From DAOMOD01 sp964526035 (GTDB taxonomy: Bacteria; Pseudomonadota; Gammaproteobacteria; Xanthomonadales; BPKI01): 9,928 nucleotides of DNA. The position numbers and the translations under genes are program-made. Where the stretch lies: contig CAZGKE010000127.1 of the NCBI GenBank assembly GCA_964526035.1, forward strand, positions 1 through 9,928, given 5' to 3'. A model generated the notes under the pieces. It searched no databases and was not told the DNA's origin. It worked only from the letters and a program-made list of their open reading frames with translations. This document shows positions 1 to 6,714 of the stretch, piece after piece (within the stretch, counting starts at the first letter, position 1; every line of letters begins with the position of its first letter).

Positions 1-105
1 ACACCACACTAGCCATCCGGCCCCGTGTCTACCCCCGGCAATGGCTCCCGACCATGACGCACGCTACATGAAGAGCTTGATCCCGGCCCGTCATTCCGGC
101 ACCGT
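1..105. other. Left-edge leader with no recognised gene
   Basis: Short stretch before the first gene. The frame of the downstream methyltransferase is open only back to about base 58, after a TGA at 55-57, and has no ATG, GTG or TTG before base 106. No strong Shine-Dalgarno sequence, promoter or hairpin is evident. It may contain the end of an upstream gene or a promoter, but nothing here supports a specific call. Confidence 0.4.
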
Positions 106-726
106 GTGGGTATGCGAACCGCATCGACCCAATCTCCGGGCGGCGCTGCTCTCCGATGGCGTCAGTTCGGGGTGTTCGCGCGCAACTTCCTGCGCCACCC
201 GCTCACGGTCGGGACTTTCGCACCCAGCTCACCCTTCCTGGTCCGGCGCCTGCTGCGCGACATCGATTGGGCGCGCGTACGCTGCGTCGTCGAATACGGT
301 CCCGGCGTCGGCACCATCACCACCGCATTGCTGCGACGCATGCATCCCGACGCGCGCCTGGTGGTGATCGAAATGAACGGCGAGTTCTGCGAATTCATGC
401 GCCGACATATCGACGACCCCCGCCTGGTGGTGGTGCACGGCTCCGCCGAACACGTGCAGGGCGCGCTGGATGATGCCGGCATCGGCGCCGCCGATCTGAT
501 CGTATCCGGCATTCCTTTCAGCACCATGCCAAAGGACGTCCGCAACCGGGTACTCGACGCAACCGCACACGCGCTGGCCGGCAATGGGCAGTTCCTCGTC
601 TATCAGTATTCGCGCAGCGTCCTGGCGCATCTGAAAGGCCGCTTCCGCGTGGTTTCTCAGGACACTGAGTGGCGCAACGCCTGGCCCATGCGGCTGTTCC
701 TCTGCGAGAAGTCAGCGGAGTCCTGA
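106..726 (+). CDS. Small class I SAM-dependent methyltransferase, PmtA-like (phospholipid N-methyltransferase family)
   Basis: A 206-residue soluble methyltransferase that should transfer a methyl group from S-adenosylmethionine. The SAM-binding glycine motif EYGPGVGT lies at residues 63-70, followed by the acidic end of the next strand (VVIEMN, E89). The motif IV position reads SGIPFSTMP (134-142), the form seen in small phospholipid N-methyltransferases and rRNA-adenine-methylase-like proteins (COG3963 type). The N-terminal segment FARNFLRHP plus GTFAPSS (24-42) also matches that family, where it precedes the Rossmann fold. No signal peptide or membrane helix is visible, so it is presumably cytoplasmic or peripheral to the membrane. 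The first possible start is GTG at 106, with ATG at 112 equally good; neither has a clear Shine-Dalgarno sequence. Its 3' end overlaps the next gene, suggesting translational coupling. The substrate (phosphatidylethanolamine or another) is not proven. Confidence 0.8.
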   Translation: MGMRTASTQSPGGAALRWRQFGVFARNFLRHPLTVGTFAPSSPFLVRRLLRDIDWARVRCVVEYGPGVGTITTALLRRMHPDARLVVIEMNGEFCEFMRRHIDDPRLVVVHGSAEHVQGALDDAGIGAADLIVSGIPFSTMPKDVRNRVLDATAHALAGNGQFLVYQYSRSVLAHLKGRFRVVSQDTEWRNAWPMRLFLCEKSAES

Positions 727-1823
727 CGCTGTCAGACCCATTGTCCGAACCCGTTCTGCTGCTGGACGAGGCGCGCGCCAGGCGCAACATCGAGCGAATG
801 GCAGCGAGTGCGAACCGCGCGGGCGTGCGCTTTCGACCGCATTTCAAGACGCACCAGAGCAAGGAGGTGGGGCGCTGGTTCCGGCAGGCGGGGGTCGATG
901 CAATCACCGTGTCCTCGCTGTCGATGGCCGAATACTTTGCCGACGACGGCTGGAACGACATCACCCTCGCCTTCCCCTTCCATCCGGGCATGCATGGACG
1001 TATCGACGCACTGGCACAACGCCTGAGTATCGGAATTGCCGTGGCCGACCCGCTGGCGCTCGACGGTGTACGCTTCGCCGCCCCGCCTGATGCCTGGCTG
1101 AAGGTGGACGTGGGCAGTAGACGAACCGGATTCGATCCAGAAGATGCTCCCGGGATGCTGGAGACAGCCGCTGCACTGGTCCGTCGCGGCGACCTCCGCC
1201 TGCGCGGTGTTCTCGCCCATGCCGGGCACAGCTACCGTGCGCGCGGACCTGAAGCGATCAGGGCGGTGCATGAGTCGAGCCTGCACCATCTGCATAAAGT
1301 ACATGAGCTTTTGTCCTCAACTATAGATGATATAAAGATTTCTATCGGAGACACTCCGACCTGCTCGACGATGGATTCGTTTCCCGGCGTCGATGAGATC
1401 CGACCCGGCAACTTCGTCTTTCACGACCTCTCCCAGTGGCAGATCGGCGCCTGCGACATCGACGCCATCGCCGTGGCAATGGCCTGTCCGGTGGTTGCCC
1501 GCCATCAAAGCAGAGGCCAGCTGGTGGTGCATGGCGGCGCCGTGCACTTCTCCAAGGACTGGATGGATATGGATCAGAGTCGGGTGTTCGGTCTCGGGGT
1601 GGAACCGACGCAAGACGGCTGGGGCGCGCTGCGCGCCGATATCCGCCTGACTGCCCTGTCGCAGGAGCACGGCATTGTCGATGCACCCCCGGAGGTCGTT
1701 GATCGTGCACGGCCCGGCGATACGCTGTTGTTCCTGCCTGTGCATTCCTGCCTGACGGCAGATGCCATGGGTCGCTATCGCTGCCTGGACGGGCGCAGGA
1801 TAGACACCAGCCGTCGCGGTTGA
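669..1823 (+). CDS. PLP-dependent D-threonine aldolase / D-serine dehydratase-like enzyme (alanine racemase-type barrel)
   Basis: A fold-type III PLP enzyme acting on D-hydroxy-amino acids: retro-aldol cleavage, dehydration or a related reaction. The PLP lysine motif RPHFKTH is at residues 56-62 (K60 predicted Schiff base), right after the first strand PVLLLDE. A central EIRPGNFVFHD segment and the C-terminal PVHSC (H359 and C361) match the HxC metal ligands of the D-serine dehydratase-like C-terminal domain. Length (up to 384 aa) fits the family. The start is uncertain. GTG at 669 has AGGA at 659-662, six bases upstream, but gives a 58-bp overlap with the methyltransferase and about 26 extra residues. 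TTG at 741 begins two residues before the conserved region and leaves a 14-bp gap. Substrate could be D-threonine, D-serine or 3-hydroxy-D-aspartate; motifs cannot separate them. An AT-rich, rare-codon patch lies at 1291-1350. Confidence 0.85.
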   Translation: MAQRLAHAAVPLREVSGVLTLSDPLSEPVLLLDEARARRNIERMAASANRAGVRFRPHFKTHQSKEVGRWFRQAGVDAITVSSLSMAEYFADDGWNDITLAFPFHPGMHGRIDALAQRLSIGIAVADPLALDGVRFAAPPDAWLKVDVGSRRTGFDPEDAPGMLETAAALVRRGDLRLRGVLAHAGHSYRARGPEAIRAVHESSLHHLHKVHELLSSTIDDIKISIGDTPTCSTMDSFPGVDEIRPGNFVFHDLSQWQIGACDIDAIAVAMACPVVARHQSRGQLVVHGGAVHFSKDWMDMDQSRVFGLGVEPTQDGWGALRADIRLTALSQEHGIVDAPPEVVDRARPGDTLLFLPVHSCLTADAMGRYRCLDGRRIDTSRRG

Positions 1824-1841
1824 CGCGGCGCGACGTGCGAA

Positions 1842-1854
1842 AACCTGGCAGGTT
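1842..1854. terminator. Weak bidirectional hairpin between convergent genes
   Basis: AACCT-GGC-AGGTT forms a perfect 5-bp stem with a 3-base loop in the 33-bp gap between the PLP enzyme and the DUF1631 gene. Read on the - strand it is followed by TTTTC, and on the + strand by TTCCC, so any terminator activity would be weak. It is the only hairpin in the convergent junction, which is where a shared terminator would be expected. Confidence 0.3.
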
Positions 1855-1856
1855 CC

Positions 1857-3845
1857 CTAACCGGTGCGCGTTGCGGTCACTTCGCCGTCGTCGTCCAACG
1901 CCGCGATCCGGCCGTCGGCACACATCGCCAGCACTTCATCCAGATCCAGCTCGGCAAACTTCTGACCGGCACGATCCACGAAGAGATAGCGGCGTCCCTG
2001 CTTGCCGATCCAGGAGAGCTTGATCTGGCAGCGCTGCCCGTCCATCTGCGCGATGCTGAATCTGCGGCCGGTGCGCAGAGTCGCCAGCACAGCCGCCTCA
2101 CCATCGAGCTTCGGTGGCGCCTTGACGATCGCTGCCGGCTCGGGCGCACGGGCGACTTTGCGGGGCGCCGGGGCCGGTGCCCTTGCGCGCATCGCTCGCA
2201 GCGCGTCGACGCACCGGTCAACATCCTCAAGGTACCCGCCGGTGGCGAGCAGCCCTTTTGCCAGTACAGCGGTATCGATGGTCGGCGGACCTCGCCCTTC
2301 TACTGCCGCAGCGAGACTGTCAAGCAGCGCCACCGCTTCATCCCACTCGGCACCGCCCTCGGCCTTGCGCAGGCGCAACAACACCAGATACCGAGGCCAG
2401 CGTTTATGCGTTACGTCGCCCAAGGGCGCCGGCAGCCGCTTGAGTTCCGGCCACCTGTCGAGCAGCCGCGACACGAAGGCTTCAGCGTCGCGCAGGCGCG
2501 CCTTGCCCGTCTCGGCCTCACGCGCGCGCTGCTCCGTCAACTGCACGCGCCGAAGCTGGTCGGCCGCGGCGCGCTCCAGGAACAAGGCTTCGTTCTCGAA
2601 AAAGGCAATGCGTGCGCGCACGTCGCCGTCGGCAAGTCGGTGAACCCCAGCCAAACGATCAAGCAGCGCTGCGTCTGATGGCGGGTGTCGCCCCCAGCGT
2701 CGGGTGAAACGCGCGAGCTGCGCCAGAAAGCGCCGCGCCGGGTGTTCTGGATCCTTGAGCAGCTGCGGCTGAGCCAAAGCAACCCGAACCATCGGCACCT
2801 CCAGCCGATACACTGCGGCCTCCAGCTCCGGCGCCATGTCCGGCGCCATGCCGGCACCCTTGAACAGTTTCTGGACTGCGTCCGCGACGATGATCGCGCG
2901 CGCCGAGGAGCGATCCGGGATTTCGCGGTCAACACCGGCCAGCCGCGTTCCTGCGGATTCCGGTTGCGCATGGAATCCGCCCAAAGCGACGGCCCTCAAC
3001 CCGCCTGCGTTCCTTGCCTCGATTGCGGATCGACCGGCGATGCGACTGTCGACGGCATGTACCCGCTTTGCTGGTTCAACGTGGTCGGCGGGCGCTTTCA
3101 GGGCGCCTGCAGACCGCTGCGATGGGGGAGCATCGCGCCCTCGGGAAGCGTCCAAAGCTGCGCGTCCCGGCGCCGGCGCAATCGCCTCGACATTCGCCGC
3201 CGCACCGACGCCGTCAGCCAGCACCCTGATCACATCCGGATAAATGTCCGGCAGCAACGAGATCACCAGGGACTCGAAGCACTCAAGCAGGACCAGACGT
3301 ACGGTGAGCGAAACATCGATCGTTCCACTCGCGCCCAGTATGGCCTCACAAAGCCCGCGCGGCCCGATTGCGCAGTCCACTGCGTGCAGACCGCGACCCA
3401 ACCTCGTGCTCAGGGCAATCTGCAGACGCGGCAGCACCGCCCCCATGGCGACCTCGCTGCGCGCCACGATGCCGTCAACGGTGAGGCGCTGTTCAAGTTC
3501 CTCTTCAGAAATCAGCTCAAGGGCCATGCCCTCAGGCGATGAAGTCTGCAGGGCGCCGGCGGCACGCATCCCGGTCTGCACGCGCCAACGCTCGATCACG
3601 AGCTCCCTGAAACGCTTGTGGATCGCCTTGCGCGCCAGCCGAAGCTGCCGCAGCCCCTCGAAGTATCGGTGCTGTCCGTGATCATTTCCCGCATGGCAGG
3701 AAAGATCGAAAAGCGCTTCATCCGCGAAATCGAATGTCCGGTCGAGTCCGGGATCAAGTAGCCGCATCACCAACTCCGGCAGCGCGTTCAGCTGCGCGGA
3801 GGGCGCGGCCGACGACGGACCGTCGAAGGGTGGCAGAACGCTCAC
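1857..3845 (-). CDS. DUF1631 family protein, downstream copy (662 aa)
   Basis: A large, mainly helical protein of the DUF1631 family (Pfam PF07793), function unknown. The N-terminal conserved block has FADEALFDL (residues 40-48), then YFEGLRQLR and the KAIHKRF helix. A second block includes ELISEEELE and a DVSLTVRLVLLECFE helix. A low-complexity, Ala/Arg/Pro-rich linker of about 100 residues follows. After an APAPAPRK linker, the last ~80 residues form a small module with KLSWIGKQGRRYLFVDRAGQK. All blocks align with the 788-aa protein encoded just upstream, so the two are diverged tandem paralogues. GTG at 3845 is chosen because GGGAG (3854-3858) sits eight bases upstream and no other start is available in frame above it before a stop. 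There is no signal peptide or membrane helix. The family is often labelled thymidine phosphorylase, but the DeoA signature KHSTGGVGD is absent. Confidence 0.85.
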   Translation of the reverse strand: MSVLPPFDGPSSAAPSAQLNALPELVMRLLDPGLDRTFDFADEALFDLSCHAGNDHGQHRYFEGLRQLRLARKAIHKRFRELVIERWRVQTGMRAAGALQTSSPEGMALELISEEELEQRLTVDGIVARSEVAMGAVLPRLQIALSTRLGRGLHAVDCAIGPRGLCEAILGASGTIDVSLTVRLVLLECFESLVISLLPDIYPDVIRVLADGVGAAANVEAIAPAPGRAALDASRGRDAPPSQRSAGALKAPADHVEPAKRVHAVDSRIAGRSAIEARNAGGLRAVALGGFHAQPESAGTRLAGVDREIPDRSSARAIIVADAVQKLFKGAGMAPDMAPELEAAVYRLEVPMVRVALAQPQLLKDPEHPARRFLAQLARFTRRWGRHPPSDAALLDRLAGVHRLADGDVRARIAFFENEALFLERAAADQLRRVQLTEQRAREAETGKARLRDAEAFVSRLLDRWPELKRLPAPLGDVTHKRWPRYLVLLRLRKAEGGAEWDEAVALLDSLAAAVEGRGPPTIDTAVLAKGLLATGGYLEDVDRCVDALRAMRARAPAPAPRKVARAPEPAAIVKAPPKLDGEAAVLATLRTGRRFSIAQMDGQRCQIKLSWIGKQGRRYLFVDRAGQKFAELDLDEVLAMCADGRIAALDDDGEVTATRTG

Positions 3846-3924
3846 CGGATCATCTCCCTGTGCACTGCGCCACGATTCGGCGAAGGGTGGCAGTAAACAG
3901 CACGTTCAAATTGACTGCGCGAAG

Positions 3925-3953
3925 ACTATCACAGCAGATGCGTGCATTGACCA
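3925..3953 (-). promoter_or_regulatory. Candidate sigma-70 promoter for the downstream DUF1631 gene
   Basis: On the - strand TGGTCA (plus 3948-3953) and GATAGT (plus 3925-3930) are separated by 17 bases, each matching four of six consensus positions. TGT precedes the -10, giving an extended -10. It lies about 80 bases before the GTG start. With no intrinsic terminator found after the 788-aa gene, read-through from that gene is also possible. Confidence 0.35.
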
Positions 3954-4002
3954 GGGGCCCGGACGCCATCGCCCCAAGCCGCGAGGGCAGGCGCGGGCCT
4001 TG

Positions 4003-6369
4003 TCAGGCAGCAGATCCGATCGATGACACCGGACGGATTGGAATCGCGTCGACTGAAGTCGGACCCGCGCCTGCTGGCGCCAGCTGCGAGGCATCCTTCG
4101 GCTTGCGCAGACGGGTGAGGATCGCGTCCAAGGCACGATTGACCAGCGCGGCCTCTTCCAGTATCACGGCGCGTTCATTGTGCAGTTCCCCAGCCAGTTC
4201 GCTGGCGGTCTTCTCCGCAACTTTCAGACCATTGCGATTGACGAACAGATAGAGCGCGCGAATGGTGCTGATCCACAAGAGCTTGGCACGTTCACGACTG
4301 CCATCGTCCCTGAGGAATTCGAACCAGGTACCTGCCTTGAGCTGGCGCGCGACTTCGATCCACTGCTTGGCGACATCATCCATGTCGTCTGCACTGGCTT
4401 CATCGATATCCTCGACGGCAATATCCTTGTTCTCCAGCACCACCTCTTCACCGGCACCTCCGGCGGCGAAGCGGACCGCCACTTCGTCATTGGCGGCCTG
4501 CTGATCGGGGAGCGTGGTCACGCGCGGACGATCGCCGACCTCACCGAGGTGGTGATCGAGTATCTGCTCAAGGCCGCACCATACGGCCTCGATGTCCTGT
4601 TCGTGCATGCCGGTGGCGGCCAACCCCTTGCGCAGCGTCCATTCCAGCGCCGGCTTGAGTCCGCGCAGTCGCGCACGCCCTGATTCATCCGCCGGCGGAT
4701 GCAGCGTCTGCACCACGTTTTCAATGAAGCTTTCGGCCATCCTCCACTCATCCGAATCCGGACCATGGCGGAGATAGGCAAAAACCAGATAGTTGGACCA
4801 GCGGTCGGTCAACAGACAGCGCACCTGCTCCGGCACGAGCTTTCCGGATACACGGCGGATCAGTGCACGGGCAGCCATGCGCTGCGCCGTTTCCAGTTTC
4901 TCACGGCCACGTGCCGTTTCCGTTGCGCGACGCTCGGCAAGCTCGGCACGCTTGCGGTTCTGGTCGAGAAAGGCGGTGAACTGTTCACTCAGGCGATCAA
5001 AAACACCGACATCGTCGTGGAAGTCCTGCAGGATGGTGGAAACCACTTCCTGCACCTTGTCGTAGAGTCGATGATCGCGGTCGGACTCTTCACTCCAGCC
5101 GATGCAGGCGGCCGACATGCGGTCGAGAAGATGACGGGCGGGGTGGTCTGGATTGGCGATGAAATCGCGATCGAGCAGGGCAACCTTGAGATAGGGAATC
5201 TGCAGGCGACCAAGCAACGCCTGAATCGGCGCGGGCAAATTGCGATCCTGGACCGCATAGTCGAAAACCATGCCGACCAGGTCGAGGGCATCTTCGCTCT
5301 CGCCAAGCCGGGCGAGCCTCAGGCCGGCTGCATCGATGCCACCTACTTTGCGCAGAAGGCTGTCCTTCACGCTCCTCAGCGAGGGTGTCGACAGCGGTCC
5401 CGGCTCGGGCGGCGCATGCGCCTGGCGGCTCAGGTCGAGCTGCATGTAGGTCAGCGCCTCCAGCAGGTCCTCGTCCTTGACCTCTGGTAGGGCAGTTTCC
5501 GTCAAGCCCTGCGGAAGGCGCAGGCTGCTCTGTCGCTGGGCGGACAGCAGCGAGCGAAGCTCATCGACGACCTGCAGAATGCGGGTGCGCGTTTCGGCAC
5601 GGGCATGCGCCCGACCAGGTTCGGCGGAGACCTGACGCTGCTCCACCAGCTCCTCGGCAGAGGCTGCCTCGGCAGGGGCCGCGTCCTTGCCTCTGCGGAC
5701 AAACTCGTGACGAATCTCCGCCAATACGCCGGCCTTGGCCAGCGCATTGTTGATCTGGTCGATGAGCGCCTCAAGCGCCTGCAACACGTGGCGTTCGAAC
5801 AGCTTGAGGACAATCAGCCGCACTTCCAGGGAGACATCGAGCACTTCGGCGGCTTCGACAAACGCTGCGCACAGGCGGCGCGGCCCCATCGGATTGTTGG
5901 CGCTGTTGACGCGGTCGCGCGCACCCACAAGGAGCCCGAAACGCTGGTGGAGCGCCCAGAGCGGTTGGCTGTGCTGTCCCTCGATGCGGCTCACCATGGC
6001 GTCCGTGGCCACACCGATTTCCACGTCGGATTCGTTCATCAACTCAAGGTGAACGCGCGGTTCATCTTCGGTAGAAGCATCTGGCCGCGGCTCACTTGGC
6101 CGTGTTGTACCGAGATCGGCAAATCCCTGTCGCACCAGCCGCAGGAACTCCTGATGCATCGGCTGGCGCCGGCGCCGGATTTCGCGCATGCCCTGGAAAA
6201 AGTCACCCTGGTTGTTCTGCGCGGAGCGATCAGCGAGATCGAAAAGCGCGTCATCAACGCCCTCGAAGAGCCGGTTGACAGGCGCGTCAAGCTGAGCACA
6301 AACGTGAGCTTCCAGGCTGGCCAGAAGCTTTTTCGGCGTTTGACGTGGGGCAGGCTTCGCAACAGTCAT
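4003..6369 (-). CDS. DUF1631 family protein, upstream copy (788 aa)
   Basis: The longer DUF1631 paralogue. The N-terminal block contains VDDALFDLADRS, DFFQGMREIRRRRQ and MHQEFLRLV, directly comparable with the 662-aa neighbour. The next block has ELMNESDVEIGVATDAMVSR and GPRRLCAAF, then VSLEVRLIVLKLFE. A long charged helical middle region (for example AELAERRATETARGREK) looks coiled-coil prone. The C-terminal module (about residues 678-729) reads WFEFLRDDG, LLWIS, YLFVNRNGLK, and is followed by about 59 further residues. No transmembrane segment or signal peptide is seen. ATG at 6369 is chosen for the GAGAG (6376-6380) six bases upstream and because homology to the paralogue begins soon after it. 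Function is unknown; no catalytic motif is recognisable. A 14-base identity with the paralogue (3703-3716 and 6236-6249) covers the conserved ALFDL codons. It lies 345 bp downstream of phaC on the same strand. Confidence 0.87.
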   Translation of the reverse strand: MTVAKPAPRQTPKKLLASLEAHVCAQLDAPVNRLFEGVDDALFDLADRSAQNNQGDFFQGMREIRRRRQPMHQEFLRLVRQGFADLGTTRPSEPRPDASTEDEPRVHLELMNESDVEIGVATDAMVSRIEGQHSQPLWALHQRFGLLVGARDRVNSANNPMGPRRLCAAFVEAAEVLDVSLEVRLIVLKLFERHVLQALEALIDQINNALAKAGVLAEIRHEFVRRGKDAAPAEAASAEELVEQRQVSAEPGRAHARAETRTRILQVVDELRSLLSAQRQSSLRLPQGLTETALPEVKDEDLLEALTYMQLDLSRQAHAPPEPGPLSTPSLRSVKDSLLRKVGGIDAAGLRLARLGESEDALDLVGMVFDYAVQDRNLPAPIQALLGRLQIPYLKVALLDRDFIANPDHPARHLLDRMSAACIGWSEESDRDHRLYDKVQEVVSTILQDFHDDVGVFDRLSEQFTAFLDQNRKRAELAERRATETARGREKLETAQRMAARALIRRVSGKLVPEQVRCLLTDRWSNYLVFAYLRHGPDSDEWRMAESFIENVVQTLHPPADESGRARLRGLKPALEWTLRKGLAATGMHEQDIEAVWCGLEQILDHHLGEVGDRPRVTTLPDQQAANDEVAVRFAAGGAGEEVVLENKDIAVEDIDEASADDMDDVAKQWIEVARQLKAGTWFEFLRDDGSRERAKLLWISTIRALYLFVNRNGLKVAEKTASELAGELHNERAVILEEAALVNRALDAILTRLRKPKDASQLAPAGAGPTSVDAIPIRPVSSIGSAA

Positions 6370-6714
6370 GACACGCTCTCTTGATCCGCGTTGATGCAGG
6401 TCCCCCGAACCTATTTACGGCCTATGGCACTGGAACTGAACACGACACAAGTGTATCCACTTTTTTGGCGCTGTCCAGACATTCAGTGTCAAAACGTGAC
6501 CTAGATCGTCATTTTTACGTGAAGTCCTCTCTCCCCGCTCGCATCCGTCCGCGCACTACCCCCGGGGCCGTGGCATCTGTGTCCCCGACAACTTTCATGA
6601 ATTCATATATTTACGATCGATCGTCTGGCCGCGCAGATGGCGCGATCGGTATGCACCCGCGTCAGCCCACAGGGGATCAGAACCCTGAGCCTGGGAGACG
6701 CAGCACGGGGCCCG
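6370..6714. other. 345-bp regulatory intergenic region between phaC and the DUF1631 gene
   Basis: No convincing gene on either strand; the longest plus-strand reading here is antisense or out of frame with the flanking genes. It holds the candidate DUF1631 promoter (6450-6477), a cluster of GTCA/TGAC half-sites just upstream of it (6487-6522), an AT-rich double palindrome (6597-6624), and a weak 5-bp CAGGG/CCCTG hairpin (6670-6687) after phaC that lacks a U-tract. No strong phaC terminator is seen, so transcription may continue from phaEC into the DUF1631 genes. Confidence 0.5.
6450..6477 (-). promoter_or_regulatory. Candidate sigma-70 promoter for the 788-aa DUF1631 gene
   Basis: On the - strand TGGACA (plus 6472-6477; five of six consensus bases) and TACACT (plus 6450-6455; four of six) are 16 bases apart. 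Transcription would start near 6443, leaving a leader of about 75 bases before ATG 6369. This is the best promoter-like match in the window. A TTGACA hexamer also occurs slightly further upstream (plus 6487-6492), but no suitable -10 is spaced from it. Confidence 0.45.

Noticed and set aside
2685..3542. Plus-strand open frame of 285 codons
   Set aside because: Antisense to the 662-aa DUF1631 gene; no recognisable domain and no sensible start context.
1857..6369. Thymidine phosphorylase function for the DUF1631 proteins
   Set aside because: That name is a database carry-over for this family; the DeoA signature KHSTGGVGD and related motifs are absent and the proteins look mostly helical.
4699..6384. 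Plus-strand open frames of 263 and 259 codons (4699-5490 and 5605-6384)
   Set aside because: They are antisense shadows of the 788-aa DUF1631 gene, which has clear similarity to its paralogue on the other strand.
6515..6598. Possible 27-aa minus-strand small ORF (begins MKVVGDTDAT)
   Set aside because: No Shine-Dalgarno sequence before its ATG, very short, and it sits in a region that looks regulatory.
6661..6714. Possible phaC terminator (CAGGG/CCCTG stem and nearby GGGCCC)
   Set aside because: The stem is only 5 bp with an 8-base loop and no U-tract follows in the phaC direction.
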